The notes under the pieces were generated by a model. That model made no database searches, was not told where the DNA came from, and worked only from the letters and a program-made list of their open reading frames with translations. From Phaeobacter inhibens DSM 16374 (GTDB lineage: Bacteria > Pseudomonadota > Alphaproteobacteria > Rhodobacterales > Rhodobacteraceae), in assembly GCF_000473105.1 (NCBI RefSeq), contig NZ_KI421498.1, positions 930,001 to 994,000 of the forward strand: a stretch of 64,000 nucleotides of DNA, read 5' to 3'. Shown here piece after piece: positions 20,329 through 30,231 of the stretch. Both the position numbers and the translations under genes were made by a program. Numbering within the stretch: position 1 is the stretch's first letter; each line of letters begins with the position of its first letter.

Positions 20329-21812
20329 GGGTTGATCCCCCGCCATTCCCGTTCGTCGCGCCGCATCAGGAGATCCGCATCTCCCGGTCCGGTGCTACCG
20401 CTATCATAGGGTTTTGGCACATCTCCGCGCGATGTCCAGCCCGCAATAATCGGATCCGTCCAGGCCCAGGCCGCCTCCACCTCGTCACCGCGCATGAACA
20501 GCGTCTGATTACCCCGGATCACATCGGTGATCAGCCGCTCATAAGCATCGGGTGCGCCGTCGATATCCGCCCCCAGCGCCTGCGCAAAGCTCATATCCAG
20601 CGGCACGTCGATCAACCGCATACCGCCGGGTCCGGGCTCCTTGATCGTCACCTTGAGCGTGATGCCCTCGTCTGGCTGCAATCGGATGGTCAGCAGATTG
20701 GCATGACGCCCGGCATCTGCACCGAAAATCGAATGCGGCGCGTCCTTGAAGAAGACGTTGATCACGGAGGAGCGCGCCACCAGCCGTTTACCCGTGCGCA
20801 GGTAGAACGGTGTGCCCGCCCAACGCCAATTGCTGATATGCGCCTTCAGCGCCACATAGCTTTCGGTGGAGGAGCGCGGATCACCCACGGTTTCGCGGTA
20901 GGACTGGTCCTCGTCGCCCCCTTCCCCGTCCTCTGCCAGCGCATATTGACCGCGCACAATATGGTGGGGTTCCACCGGCTCCAGCGCCCGGATCACCTTC
21001 AGCTTTTCGTCCCGTACGGCATCGGGATCGAACTTCGCCGGGGGTTCCATTGCGATCAGGCACAGCAGTTGCATCAGGTGGTTCTGCACCATGTCACGCA
21101 TCGCGCCTGACTTGTCATAATACGACGCACGCCCCTCTACACCAACCGTTTCCGACACTGTTACTTGGATATGATCCACATATTGACTGTTCCATAGCGG
21201 TTCAAACAGCATGTTCCCAAAGCGGATGGCCATCAGGTTCTGCACGGTCTCTTTGCCTAGATAATGGTCAATTCTGTAGATCTGGCTTTCATCAAAATGG
21301 CTGGCCAGTGTGCGGTTTAGCGCCTTCGCTGACGCCAGATCATGACCAAAGGGTTTTTCGACAACGATCCGGGTCTGATCGTCCGCCAGATCATGCGCCC
21401 AGATCTGCTCTGCCAACGGCGCAAACAGCGCAGGCCCGACCGAGAAGTAAAACACGCGGACGCGATCCGCTGTTGGACGACCAAGGGTCTGGGCCAGCGT
21501 CTGCCAGCCTTCGGCCTCAGTCGCATCAATTGCCAGATAGTTAATCCGCGCCAGAAAACTGTCGACCTGCCCCCCGGCAGCGTCTTTGCCCGCCGAGATG
21601 TCGCCCGCTTGCAACGCTGCGCGCACCAGTGACTGATAGTCCCTGCGGCTCAACTCGGCACGCGCAGCACCAATGATACGTGCGGTATCGGGTAACTGGC
21701 CCGCACAGTGGCGACGATACAGCGCGGGCAGAATCTTACGCTGCGCCAGATCGCCGGTGCCGCCAAATATCACCAAGTCAAACGCCTGAACCGGAATAAC
21801 GCGGGAAACCAT
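20325..21812 (-). CDS. zwf: glucose-6-phosphate 1-dehydrogenase
   Basis: Oxidises glucose 6-phosphate to the lactone with NAD(P)+. 495 residues from the 21812 ATG, with AGAAGG upstream. The nucleotide loop is IFGGTGDLAQRKILPALY and the active-site motif is YRIDHYLGKETVQN. It is the first gene of the zwf-pgl pair, coupled by a 4-base overlap. The 250-bp gap upstream probably holds its promoter; a TTGACC at several places is suggestive but no clean pair was found. Confidence 0.98.
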   Translation of the reverse strand: MVSRVIPVQAFDLVIFGGTGDLAQRKILPALYRRHCAGQLPDTARIIGAARAELSRRDYQSLVRAALQAGDISAGKDAAGGQVDSFLARINYLAIDATEAEGWQTLAQTLGRPTADRVRVFYFSVGPALFAPLAEQIWAHDLADDQTRIVVEKPFGHDLASAKALNRTLASHFDESQIYRIDHYLGKETVQNLMAIRFGNMLFEPLWNSQYVDHIQVTVSETVGVEGRASYYDKSGAMRDMVQNHLMQLLCLIAMEPPAKFDPDAVRDEKLKVIRALEPVEPHHIVRGQYALAEDGEGGDEDQSYRETVGDPRSSTESYVALKAHISNWRWAGTPFYLRTGKRLVARSSVINVFFKDAPHSIFGADAGRHANLLTIRLQPDEGITLKVTIKEPGPGGMRLIDVPLDMSFAQALGADIDGAPDAYERLITDVIRGNQTLFMRGDEVEAAWAWTDPIIAGWTSRGDVPKPYDSGSTGPGDADLLMRRDEREWRGINP

Positions 21813-22062
21813 GATGTGCCTTCTTTCAGTCTGGATCAAACACGTCCCGGGCAATGCACACCGGACAGAACACGGTCAAAAACGTCAGGCGACCATAGCG
21901 ATAGGCCCGACTGATGCGGGTCAATCAGATGGCAGTATATGCAGTTGTAGATAGAAGAAAACAGCCAGTGTCACCCTCAGCTATATTCGGTAGAGGTCAA
22001 CTGGTCAGATCAGGCATAGATACAGCAAGCGGACTGTTGATCCGCTTGCGAGTTCTACAAGA
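21813..22062. other. gap between usg and zwf (250 bp)
   Basis: Apart from a GC-rich hairpin near the usg end and TTGACC boxes on the minus strand, I see nothing definite. It likely holds the zwf promoter. No small coding frame or riboswitch was recognised. Confidence 0.4.
22025..22049 (-). terminator. terminator-like hairpin after usg
   Basis: Perfect 9-bp stem GCAAGCGGA / TCCGCTTGC with a 7-base loop, 14 bases past the usg stop. There is no real T-run, so termination efficiency is doubtful. Confidence 0.45.
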
Positions 22063-22332
22063 TCAATGCATGCGCAGGATGCCCGTTACGTTGCGCCATT
22101 CCCCCGGACTGATCATCTTGCGATGGGTAAAGCGGACGGAATGCAGCGGGCCTTCAATCTCGCGCTGCCAATACTCGATAAACTCAAACAATCGCGGATG
22201 ATCCGGCGCCAGATCATACTCCTGCCAGACGAAAGTGTTCAGAACATGGGTGTAGTCCGGCATATGATAGGTCATCTCTGCCGTGGTCAGACCATAGCCC
22301 TTCAGCATCAATTCAGTTTCGCGTGTCTCCAT
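22063..22332 (-). CDS. usg: Usg family protein
   Basis: 89 residues, matching the Usg family of Alphaproteobacteria, named from its place near trp genes in some species. It begins METRETELMLKGYGLTTAEMTYHMPDY and continues with VWQEYDLAPDHPRLFEFIEYW and RFTHRKMISPGEWR. Function is unknown. No trp genes lie nearby; here it is divergent from gyrA. Confidence 0.88.
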   Translation of the reverse strand: METRETELMLKGYGLTTAEMTYHMPDYTHVLNTFVWQEYDLAPDHPRLFEFIEYWQREIEGPLHSVRFTHRKMISPGEWRNVTGILRMH

Positions 22333-22452
22333 TTCAGGTCTCCCTTACGGATCCCCCCACAGACAGCTTAGCATAGGAAAGGTTAATTCCGAACAAATAC
22401 AGCCCGTTGGAAGAAAAGCTCCGGCATGGGCGCGCTCCGCAGTCCTGCTTGC

Positions 22453-22482
22453 TTGCGCCTTATATGCCCTGTCTGTTATGGT
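22453..22482 (+). promoter_or_regulatory. possible gyrA promoter
   Basis: TTGCGC at 22453-22458 and TATGGT at 22477-22482, spacer 18, 45 bases before the gyrA GTG start. Sequence resemblance only. Confidence 0.35.
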
Positions 22483-22526
22483 GCAGACACAATATATAGA
22501 CCCAATAATAACAACGGGCAGCCAAC

Positions 22527-25283
22527 GTGAACGATACGCCGGAAACTCCTGAAAACATGGACGAAAACAAACCCGAACGGCCAAAGTATGACGGCCCGAC
22601 GGTGTCCATCGAATCCGAGATGCGCACTTCGTATCTCGACTATGCGATGTCGGTTATTGTCAGCCGCGCCATTCCTGACCTGCGTGACGGTCTGAAACCG
22701 GTTCACCGCCGGATTCTCTACGCCATGCATGAGGTCGGCAATTCGCATGACAAGCCCTATCGCAAATCGGCGCGTCCGGTTGGTGATGTCATGGGTAAGT
22801 ACCACCCCCATGGTGACTCTGCGATCTATGACGCCTTGGTGCGGATGGCGCAGGATTTTTCCATGTCGCTACCGCTCTTGGATGGTCAGGGCAACTTTGG
22901 CTCCATGGATGGCGATAACCCAGCCGCCATGCGCTATACCGAAGTGCGGATGGACAAACCTGCCGCCTCGATCCTGGCCGACATTGAAAAAGATACGGTC
23001 GATTTTCAGGACAACTACGATGGCAAGGACCGTGAACCCACGGTGCTGCCGGCGCGGTTCCCCAACATGCTGGTCAATGGCGCTGGCGGTATTGCCGTTG
23101 GCATGGCGACAAATATCCCGCCCCACAATCTGGGCGAAGTGATTGATGCCACGCTCGCGTTGATCGAAGACCCGGATCTGACCAGCGAACAGTTGATCGA
23201 CTATGTACCCGGCCCGGACTTCCCAACCGGCGGCGTGATGTTGGGCCGTTCCGGCGCGCGCAAGGCCTATCTGGAAGGACGCGGCAGCGTCGTCATTCGC
23301 GCCAAGACCCGCGTTGAGGAGATCCGCAAGGACCGCTATGCAATCGTGGTCGAAGAAATTCCCTATCAGGTCAACAAGGCCGCGATGATCGAAAAGATCG
23401 CCGAACAGGTGCGCGAGAAAAAGATCGAGGGTGTCAGCCACGTACAGGATGAATCCGATCGCAACGGCGTACGGGTTGTTGTCGAGCTGAAGCGCGATGC
23501 CACGGCTGAGGTGGTTCTGAACCAGCTCTATCGTTTCTCGCCCATGCAGACGCACTTTGGCTGCAACATGCTGGCCTTGAACGGTGGTCGTCCCGAGCAG
23601 CTGACCCTGCGCCGATTCCTGACCTCCTTCCTTGATTTCCGCGAAGACGTGATTGCGCGGCGCACCGCCTATGACCTGCGCAAGGCGCGGGAACGCAGCC
23701 ATATTCTGTGCGGTTTGGCCGTCGCGGTTTCAAATGTGGACGAGGTGGTCGCAACCATCCGTGCCTCTGCTGATGCAGCCGAAGCCCGACATAAGCTGAT
23801 GACCCGCCGCTGGCCCGCGGTCGACATCGCACCTTATATCCGTCTGATTGACGATCCGACCCACACCATGAATGACGATGGCACCTATAACCTCTCTGAG
23901 GTGCAGGCCCGCGCTATTCTCGAACTGCGGTTGCAGCGTCTGACACAGATTGGTGTCAAAGAAGTCACCGATGAGCTGGAAGAACTGGCAGGCAAGATCA
24001 AGGAATACCTTGAGATCCTGTCCTCGCGTGAGCGGATTCTGGGCATCATCTCGGACGAGCTGCGCGAAGTGCGCGATAATTTCGCCGTTCCCCGCCGCAC
24101 CGAGATCGTAGACTGGTCCGGCGACATGGAAGACGAGGATCTGATCGAGCGCGAAGACATGGTCGTGACGATCACGAGCGGCGGCTATATCAAGCGGACC
24201 CCACTGGTCGACTTCCGGGCGCAGAAGCGCGGCGGCAAGGGGCTGTCTGGCATGCAGACCAAGGAAGAGGATGTTGTCACCAATCTCTTTGTGGCCAACA
24301 CCCACACCCAGCTGCTGTTCTTCACCACTGACGGCATGGTCTACAAACTGAAGACCTGGCGTCTGCCACAGGGTGGCCGCACGTCCAAAGGCAAGGCGAT
24401 TGTCAATATCCTGCCAATTCCGCCTGGCGTCTCCATCGCCGCGATCATGCCGGTCGATGTGCCGGATGACGAATGGGAAAACCTGCAGGTGGTCTTTGCC
24501 ACCTCGGGCGGGGATGTACGTCGCAACCGTCTGTCGGATTTCACCAATGTCCGCCGCAACGGCAAGATCGCGATGAAACTGCCCGAGGATGGCTCGGTCA
24601 AACTGGTGAACGCCCGCATCTGTTCCGAGGACGATGATGTGATGCTGGTGACCAATTCCGGGCGGGCGATCCGGTTCCGCTCCACCGACGTCCGCGTCTT
24701 CAACTCCCGTGAATCGACCGGGGTGCGCGGGATCCGGCTGGTGAGCGAAGGGGATGAGGTCGTCTCGATGTCGGTGATCCGCCACTTCAGCGCAGAGCCC
24801 TGGGAGCGCAATGCCTTCATCAAGCGGTTCCGCTCCGAGCTTGGCGGCGAGGTTGCCGAAGACGAAAATGGCGAGGAGTCCGAAGGTTCACTGTCCGAGG
24901 AGCGGTATCAGGAAATGCTGGCGGCCAATGATCTCCTGGTGACCATCAATCGCTCTGGAGTGGGCAATCTGACATCGGCCCATGACTACCGTGTCAGCGG
25001 GCGTGGCGGTCAGGGTGTTGGTGCCATGAAAGGCGGCGCCATCGTCGCGACCTTCCCGGTCGAGCTTGAAGATCAGATCATGCTGGCCACCTCCAAAGGT
25101 CAGTCGATCCGCTGTCCGGTCAACGGGATTTCTTTCCGCTCCCGCAGCGCCGGTGGCGTACGGGTGTTCAACACGGCCAAGGGCGAAGAGGTCGTCTCGG
25201 TTGCCTGGATCGCGGAACGCGACGACGAAGATGCAGAAGTCCCTACCTCTGAGGGTACCAGCGAACCTGCCGAGACAACCTGA
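22527..25283 (+). CDS. gyrA: DNA gyrase subunit A
   Basis: Breakage-reunion subunit of DNA gyrase, 918 residues from a GTG start. The N-terminal region has the winged-helix and catalytic Tyr137 in AMRYTEV. The quinolone region [17 protein letters not shown] keeps Ser98 and Asp102, the susceptible residues at the E. coli 83 and 87 positions. The C-terminal beta-pinwheel is present, with an RGGKGL GyrA-box-like segment. The C-terminal domain carries an acidic insert near residue 780 ([11 protein letters not shown]) and an acidic tail. A strong terminator follows. Confidence 0.98.
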   Translation: MNDTPETPENMDENKPERPKYDGPTVSIESEMRTSYLDYAMSVIVSRAIPDLRDGLKPVHRRILYAMHEVGNSHDKPYRKSARPVGDVMGKYHPHGDSAIYDALVRMAQDFSMSLPLLDGQGNFGSMDGDNPAAMRYTEVRMDKPAASILADIEKDTVDFQDNYDGKDREPTVLPARFPNMLVNGAGGIAVGMATNIPPHNLGEVIDATLALIEDPDLTSEQLIDYVPGPDFPTGGVMLGRSGARKAYLEGRGSVVIRAKTRVEEIRKDRYAIVVEEIPYQVNKAAMIEKIAEQVREKKIEGVSHVQDESDRNGVRVVVELKRDATAEVVLNQLYRFSPMQTHFGCNMLALNGGRPEQLTLRRFLTSFLDFREDVIARRTAYDLRKARERSHILCGLAVAVSNVDEVVATIRASADAAEARHKLMTRRWPAVDIAPYIRLIDDPTHTMNDDGTYNLSEVQARAILELRLQRLTQIGVKEVTDELEELAGKIKEYLEILSSRERILGIISDELREVRDNFAVPRRTEIVDWSGDMEDEDLIEREDMVVTITSGGYIKRTPLVDFRAQKRGGKGLSGMQTKEEDVVTNLFVANTHTQLLFFTTDGMVYKLKTWRLPQGGRTSKGKAIVNILPIPPGVSIAAIMPVDVPDDEWENLQVVFATSGGDVRRNRLSDFTNVRRNGKIAMKLPEDGSVKLVNARICSEDDDVMLVTNSGRAIRFRSTDVRVFNSRESTGVRGIRLVSEGDEVVSMSVIRHFSAEPWERNAFIKRFRSELGGEVAEDENGEESEGSLSEERYQEMLAANDLLVTINRSGVGNLTSAHDYRVSGRGGQGVGAMKGGAIVATFPVELEDQIMLATSKGQSIRCPVNGISFRSRSAGGVRVFNTAKGEEVVSVAWIAERDDEDAEVPTSEGTSEPAETT

Positions 25284-25315
25284 TCTCCTCGCTGCATAGC
25301 CCGATGACCATCAAT

Positions 25316-25344
25316 AAAACGCCGCCCCTCGGGGTGGCGTTTTT
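25316..25344 (+). terminator. intrinsic terminator of gyrA
   Basis: Stem AAAACGCCGCCCC / GGGGTGGCGTTTT (one G-T pair, tight loop) running into TTTTT, 33 bases after the gyrA stop. Confidence 0.9.
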
Positions 25345-25413
25345 CGTTAATCGAAACCTAAGCAGTTTCTGCCAGCCTGAGAGCGATACACGCGTCGCCA
25401 AGGGAGGCCTGAC

Positions 25414-25764
25414 ATGAACCTCTATCACTGCTCGATCGATCTGCACCACGAAGCAAAAGCAATTGCCTTTGCCAATGCCGTGGACCAATGGATGTCCTAT
25501 CTGCGCGAGCGGGATGTCATTCAAGGCTGGCGACTTCTGCGTCGCAAACTGAACCTGGCCAGTGACAAACATCGCGATTTCCTGCTGGAAATCGAATTCG
25601 CCAATATGACCCAGCTGGATCAGGCGTTTCGGGTGCTGGGTGAAATGGATGAAAACGTCGAGCGGCTCTATGCGAATGTAAATGCGCTGATCGCCTCGGC
25701 TGATTTTGGCCTCTACCGGCCCTTCCCCGATCCTGAGCGCGCCGAGCGTATGGCGCTGATCTGA
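25414..25764 (+). CDS. DUF6614 family protein
   Basis: 116 residues, recognised as the small roseobacter family DUF6614: YHCSIDLHHEAKAIAFANAVDQW, then GWRLLRRKLNLASD and a C-terminal FGLYRPFPDPERAERM. It has a likely ferredoxin-like alpha/beta layout with no signal peptide. Function unknown. AAGGGAGGCC upstream gives a strong ribosome-binding site. It lies alone between the gyrA terminator and a bidirectional terminator. Confidence 0.8.
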   Translation: MNLYHCSIDLHHEAKAIAFANAVDQWMSYLRERDVIQGWRLLRRKLNLASDKHRDFLLEIEFANMTQLDQAFRVLGEMDENVERLYANVNALIASADFGLYRPFPDPERAERMALI

Positions 25765-25806
25765 CCAAGCCTGCGCCGACGAAACACGAGCGCCGCACCG
25801 CAACGG

Positions 25807-25838
25807 AAAATCCCCCGCCAGCGATTGACGGGGGATTT
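25807..25838. terminator. bidirectional intrinsic terminator (DUF6614 / M32 peptidase)
   Basis: Stem AAATCCCCCG / CGGGGGATTT between two convergent genes, with A-rich sequence on one side and T-rich sequence (ATTTGCTAATTTTT) on the other. Confidence 0.8.
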
Positions 25839-25861
25839 GCTAATTTTTGCAGCGCGTCGAC

Positions 25862-27331
25862 TTACAGTCCGTAAAGCGCGCCGAATTTGTCTTCCAGATA
25901 GCTCAACAGCGGCTCCGGGCTGGGCGCCATGCCTGCCGCATGGGTGATGGTCTCAACCGGGCTGCGCAGCCCGCCATGGGTTTGCAGATTATCACGCAGC
26001 CAGCTCGTTGCGGCGACCGTATCACCCGCCGCCAGCTGCGCATCCAGATCCGGCACTGCCTGACGCAGCGCGTCATAAAGACAGCCGGCATAGACATTGC
26101 CCAGCGAATAGGTTGGGAAATAGCCAAACAGCCCCACCGACCAATGCACGTCCTGCAAACAGCCATTGGACGGTTTGTCGACGTCATAGCCAAAATCAGC
26201 GGCAAAACGGTCATTCCAGGCCGCTTCCAGATCCTGCACCTGCAAATCGCCCGACATCAGCGCGCGCTCCAGATCAAACCGCATCATCACATGCAGATTA
26301 TACTGCAGCTCATCGGCCTCGGTGCGGATGTAGCCGTTGTGAACCGCATTCACAGCCGCATAGAACGCATCGGCATCTGCAATGCCAAAGTCACCAAACT
26401 GCGACACCATCTGGTCAAACAGCCACCCGGTAAAGGCACGGCTGCGGCCCAGCTGGTTCTCATAGATCCGGCTCTGGCTTTCGTGCACCCCCATAGAGAC
26501 ACCCCGACCGAGTGGTGTCAGCAGATAGGCCTGATCAATGTTCTGCTCATAGGCAGCATGACCGACCTCGTGAATGGTGGAGTAGAAACAGTTGAACGGA
26601 TCATCATCGCTGGTCCGCGTGGTCACGCGGACATCCAGACCGCTGCCGGAACAGAAGGGATGCACCGCCTTGTCGACCCGACCATGGCGCATCTGATAGC
26701 CAAAAGTCTCGGCCAGCGTGGTGGTCAGCGCCATCTGCTTGTCTGCATCGAAATGACCGCTGACGCCCTTTGGCGCGGGTTTTTCCAAAACCCGGGCGCG
26801 CAGATCAACCAAACGCGGGCGCATGGCATCAAACAGCGCAGCGATCTCGGCGGCGGTGGTGCCATGTTCGTAATCGGCGATCATCGCGTCATAGACGTCA
26901 CCCCCGGCGGCCAACGCCTGCCCCTCTTCGCGTTTTAGCGCGACCACTTCCTCCAGCACCGGTAGGAAGGCTGCAACGTCCTCAGCAGCACGGGCAGCTG
27001 CCCATTTCCCCTGCGCCTCGGAGGTGACGCGGGCGATGCGTTTCGCCAGATCACCCGGCACTTTGACAGCACGCTCATGACTGCGACGGATCTCGCGCAG
27101 CTGGGCGGTACCCACCTCATCCGGGGCCTCGGCCCGTGCCAGCCAGTCGGCCACCTGCGGGTCAGAGCGACGGGCGTGCAGAACGGCCTCAATCGCCGCC
27201 ATTTCTTCGCCCCGCTGGGGGGCGGCACCGCGTGGCATCATGGTTTCCTGATCCCAGCCCAAACGGCCGGCAATCTGGCCAAGCGCCTGGGTGTCACGCT
27301 CATAGGCCATCAGGTCGTCAAATGCGCTCAT
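25862..27331 (-). CDS. M32-family metallocarboxypeptidase
   Basis: Cytoplasmic zinc carboxypeptidase of the Taq/Pfu type, 489 residues, mostly helical. The HExxH zinc motif is in STIHEVGHAAYEQ, with the usual downstream SMGVHESQSRIYENQLGRS, whose HES gives the third ligand region. It also has ALTTTLAETFGYQMRHGRVDKAVHPF. It starts 2 bases after the ctaA stop, so it is co-transcribed with ctaA. Probable role is peptide turnover. Confidence 0.94.
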   Translation of the reverse strand: MSAFDDLMAYERDTQALGQIAGRLGWDQETMMPRGAAPQRGEEMAAIEAVLHARRSDPQVADWLARAEAPDEVGTAQLREIRRSHERAVKVPGDLAKRIARVTSEAQGKWAAARAAEDVAAFLPVLEEVVALKREEGQALAAGGDVYDAMIADYEHGTTAAEIAALFDAMRPRLVDLRARVLEKPAPKGVSGHFDADKQMALTTTLAETFGYQMRHGRVDKAVHPFCSGSGLDVRVTTRTSDDDPFNCFYSTIHEVGHAAYEQNIDQAYLLTPLGRGVSMGVHESQSRIYENQLGRSRAFTGWLFDQMVSQFGDFGIADADAFYAAVNAVHNGYIRTEADELQYNLHVMMRFDLERALMSGDLQVQDLEAAWNDRFAADFGYDVDKPSNGCLQDVHWSVGLFGYFPTYSLGNVYAGCLYDALRQAVPDLDAQLAAGDTVAATSWLRDNLQTHGGLRSPVETITHAAGMAPSPEPLLSYLEDKFGALYGL

Positions 27332-27333
27332 TC

Positions 27334-28482
27334 TCAGTGATCCTTAATCGAAGTTGCAATGGGATAACCCGACAGATACCGCGCCCTGAGGATCAGGACC
27401 CAGAGACAGACAGCCATCAGCTGATGCAGGATCGCGATCTGCCAGGGTGCGGCATAGAGCACGGTGACGATACCAAGGACCATTTGCAACAACAGCGCCG
27501 CAAAGACCGCGTTAAAGGCAAAGCGCGTGCGTGGATGGGCGCTGCCACGGCCCCGCAGCCAGACCACCACGCCAAAGGCCAGCAAGAGATAGCCGCTGAC
27601 CCGGTGAATGAACTGCACAAGGCCGGGGTTTTCAAAAAAGTTGGTCCAAAGCGGCTGCAACATAAACGGCTCAGGCGGCAGGATTTGACCCGCCATCAGT
27701 GGCCAATCAGTATAGGACCGGCCTGCATCAATGCCTGCCACCAGCGCACCGAGGATGATCTGCAAAAAACTGAAGTGCAGTAACCCGGTGGAGAGACCAA
27801 ACAGCTTGGCCTCCTTCGCCCGACGGGCCTGCATCAGATCACGCTCTTCGCGTCCCAGCAGGAACATGTACCAGGCGATGAAGCCCAGAATGACAAATGC
27901 CAGCCCCAGATGGGTCGCCAAGCGGTAAGACGCAACAGAGGTCATGCCCTCGCCCTGCGTTACACCAGAGGCCACCATCCACCATCCAATAGCCCCCTGA
28001 ACAGCGCCCAGAAGGCCGGGCAACGCCAATCTTCCGGCCCACCCAACGGGGATCTGCCGTGTAACCGCAAAGCCGAGGAATCCAAGCGCCCAAACCAAGC
28101 CAATCACCCGTCCCAATTGGCGATGGCCCCATTCCCACCAATAGATCTCCTTGAAATCCGCCAGCTGCATCCATTGATTTTCAATGCGCCACTGATCGAT
28201 TTCCTTGTATTTGTCGAACTCTGCCTGCCAATCTGCCTCGCTCAGCGGTGGCATGGCACCGGTCACAGGCCGCCATTCGGTGATCGACAGCCCACTGTCG
28301 GTCAGCCGGGTCAGCCCGCCGACAACAATCATCGCCACCACCAGCGCAAAGAGCACTGCCAACCACGCACGAATGGCGCCCCTTGCGCCGCGACGGGTGC
28401 GGTCAATACCGCCGGGTGTCGCCTGTGGGCGTTCTTGCGGCTCGTTGCCAGAGACCTCTTCGAAAATGCTGCGCTTGCTCAT
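27334..28482 (-). CDS. ctaA: heme A synthase (CtaA/Cox15)
   Basis: Membrane monooxygenase turning heme O into heme A for aa3 oxidases. 382 residues, about eight membrane helices. The heme-binding His residues sit in WEWGHRQLGR, ATHLGLAFV, FIHRVSGYL and AILHQLMAV. The ITEWRPVTGAMPP loop is the family signature. The start at 28482 is chosen because the ribosome-binding site GGAAGAGG overlaps the alternative ATG at 28497. It lies between trmJ and the M32 gene on the same strand. Confidence 0.95.
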   Translation of the reverse strand: MSKRSIFEEVSGNEPQERPQATPGGIDRTRRGARGAIRAWLAVLFALVVAMIVVGGLTRLTDSGLSITEWRPVTGAMPPLSEADWQAEFDKYKEIDQWRIENQWMQLADFKEIYWWEWGHRQLGRVIGLVWALGFLGFAVTRQIPVGWAGRLALPGLLGAVQGAIGWWMVASGVTQGEGMTSVASYRLATHLGLAFVILGFIAWYMFLLGREERDLMQARRAKEAKLFGLSTGLLHFSFLQIILGALVAGIDAGRSYTDWPLMAGQILPPEPFMLQPLWTNFFENPGLVQFIHRVSGYLLLAFGVVVWLRGRGSAHPRTRFAFNAVFAALLLQMVLGIVTVLYAAPWQIAILHQLMAVCLWVLILRARYLSGYPIATSIKDH

Positions 28483-28573
28483 GCTTGCCTCTTCCAATTT
28501 CTCGTCAAGCTAGGCCGCATGTTCGGCCCCGTCCAGTGGGCGACTATGCTGCAAATCCGCCCGAAGTCGCGCC

Positions 28574-29320
28574 TCAGTCGCGTTTTTCCTTCCAGCGGAC
28601 CATCTGTCGCATGATCCCATGCAGCATCTGAACGTCTGCGCGGGTGAGCGGCATCCGGCTGAACATATTGCGGAACACGGTTTTCATGCTGGGCGCCTTG
28701 TCGGGCGGAAAGAAGAACCCTGCGTCGTCCAGCCGGTCCTCATAATGATTGACCAGCGCGTCTACATCCGCGTGGCTGGCCCAGTCGGATTTGCCAAGGT
28801 CAGTCACGACCGGGGCAACCTCTGTCACCTGGCGGCGCCATTCATAGGCCGTCAGAAGTACGCATTGGCCGAGGTTAAGCGAGGCAAATTCAGGATTTAC
28901 GGGAACAGAGATAATGGCATTGGCCCGGGCGATATCCTCGTTCTCGAGGCCTGCTCGTTCGGGGCCGAACATCACCGCAACCTTCTCACCTGCCGCGATC
29001 TTCTCAGCGGCCAGTTTCATGGCTGCTTCCGGGCTATAGACCGGTTTGGTCAACTCGCGTGGGCGCGCCGTGGTGGCGAAAACGAAATCGCAATCCTCAA
29101 TCGCACCCGCAAGATCCTCAGCGAGCCGCGCCTCATCCAGCAACCGCCCCGCGCCCGAGGCCATGGCAACGGCCTTGGGGTTAGGCCAGCCATCGCGCGG
29201 CGCCACGATGCGCATCCGGTCAAGCCCGAAGTTCCACATCGCGCGGGCGGCAGCGCCGACATTCTCACCCATCTGCGGGCGTACGAGGATAAAGGCGGGT
29301 TGTGGGGTATCGCTGGGCAT
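28574..29320 (-). CDS. trmJ: tRNA/rRNA 2'-O-methyltransferase, TrmJ type
   Basis: SPOUT-class RNA methyltransferase, 248 residues. It begins PAFILVRPQMGENVGAAARAM, the TrmJ/LasT signature. The knotted C-terminal SAM site has VMFGPERAGLENEDI and PVNPEFASLNLGQCVLL. TrmJ methylates ribose at position 32 of tRNAs. The start at 29320 follows GGAGAG. It may lead the trmJ-ctaA-M32 set (91-bp and 2-bp gaps). It is divergent from the ThiE-like gene. Confidence 0.9.
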   Translation of the reverse strand: MPSDTPQPAFILVRPQMGENVGAAARAMWNFGLDRMRIVAPRDGWPNPKAVAMASGAGRLLDEARLAEDLAGAIEDCDFVFATTARPRELTKPVYSPEAAMKLAAEKIAAGEKVAVMFGPERAGLENEDIARANAIISVPVNPEFASLNLGQCVLLTAYEWRRQVTEVAPVVTDLGKSDWASHADVDALVNHYEDRLDDAGFFFPPDKAPSMKTVFRNMFSRMPLTRADVQMLHGIMRQMVRWKEKRD

Positions 29321-29527
29321 CCGTCTCTCCAAAAAACCTGCACTGCTCTAGTCGGCACAGGCGTGATGGGCAAGGCCGCGCGGGGCGACTTCTGCGGGAA
29401 ACCCGCTATATTCCATATATATCAGCGCTGCATCACACGGAAATAACCCGCTCGGGATGTCGCCAAATCCTTGCGTCCAGTGGCAAATGCGCTAAACACC
29501 GACAACCACTGAACAGGAGCCCTCCCC

Positions 29528-30163
29528 ATGGACAGCCCCGCTGACGCCCCCGAAACGCCGCAGATCTATCTGACGACGCCCCCCAGTTTTGAGCTCGGCC
29601 GCTTTCCCGACCAATTGGCACGGGTGCTGGATTCGGTGGAAATTGCCTGCGTTCGTCTTGAGCTGGCCAGCCGCGATGAGGACACGCTGAGCCGGGCCGG
29701 TGATGCCCTGCGCGCCGTGGCCCATGCCCGCGATGTGGCAATTGTGATCGCGGATCACCAGATCCTTGCGGAACGCCTGGGCCTTGACGGAGTCCACCTC
29801 TCGGACGCGGCCCGCCCGGTTCGGGCGGCGCGTAAAGCGCTTGGCACCGATGCGATTGTCGGCAGCTTCTGCGCGGCGTCGCGTCACGATGGTCTGACCG
29901 CCGCCGAAGCCGGTGCAGACTATGTCAGTTTTGGCCCCGTTGGGACCTCAGGTCTGGGCGATGGCAATCAGGCTCAGAAAGAGCTCTTTGAGTGGTGGTC
30001 CCAGATGATCGAAGTGCCAATCGTGGCAGAGGGCGGCCTCACACCTGAGCTGGTCCGTAATCTGACCCCCTATACGGATTTCTTCGGTATCGGAGATGAG
30101 ATCTGGCGCGAAGAAGATCCCCTCATGAGCCTGCGCAACCTACTGGCGGCGATGGAGGGCTAA
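29528..30163 (+). CDS. thiamine phosphate synthase (ThiE)-like protein
   Basis: 211-residue TIM-barrel protein of the ThiE/TenI group: VIADHQILAERLGLDGVHLSD, then GSFCAASRHDGLTAAEAGADYVSFGPV, then VPIVAEGG. The usual phosphate loop (G-P-x-x-x-T-x-T-K) is altered to GPVGTSGLGDG, so true thiamine phosphate synthase activity is uncertain. No other thi gene and no TPP riboswitch is nearby. AGGAG precedes the ATG. Divergent from trmJ across 207 bp. Confidence 0.75.
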   Translation: MDSPADAPETPQIYLTTPPSFELGRFPDQLARVLDSVEIACVRLELASRDEDTLSRAGDALRAVAHARDVAIVIADHQILAERLGLDGVHLSDAARPVRAARKALGTDAIVGSFCAASRHDGLTAAEAGADYVSFGPVGTSGLGDGNQAQKELFEWWSQMIEVPIVAEGGLTPELVRNLTPYTDFFGIGDEIWREEDPLMSLRNLLAAMEG

Positions 30164-30231
30164 AAGCCCCCCAGCCGAATGTAGCGCAACAGACGCCCAT
30201 GACAGAACACCTGACCGGCGCTCACTTCCGG

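Noticed and set aside
29528-30163. Firm call as thiE
   Set aside because: The phosphate-binding loop departs from the thiamine phosphate synthase pattern and no thi neighbours exist, so only a ThiE-like call is given.
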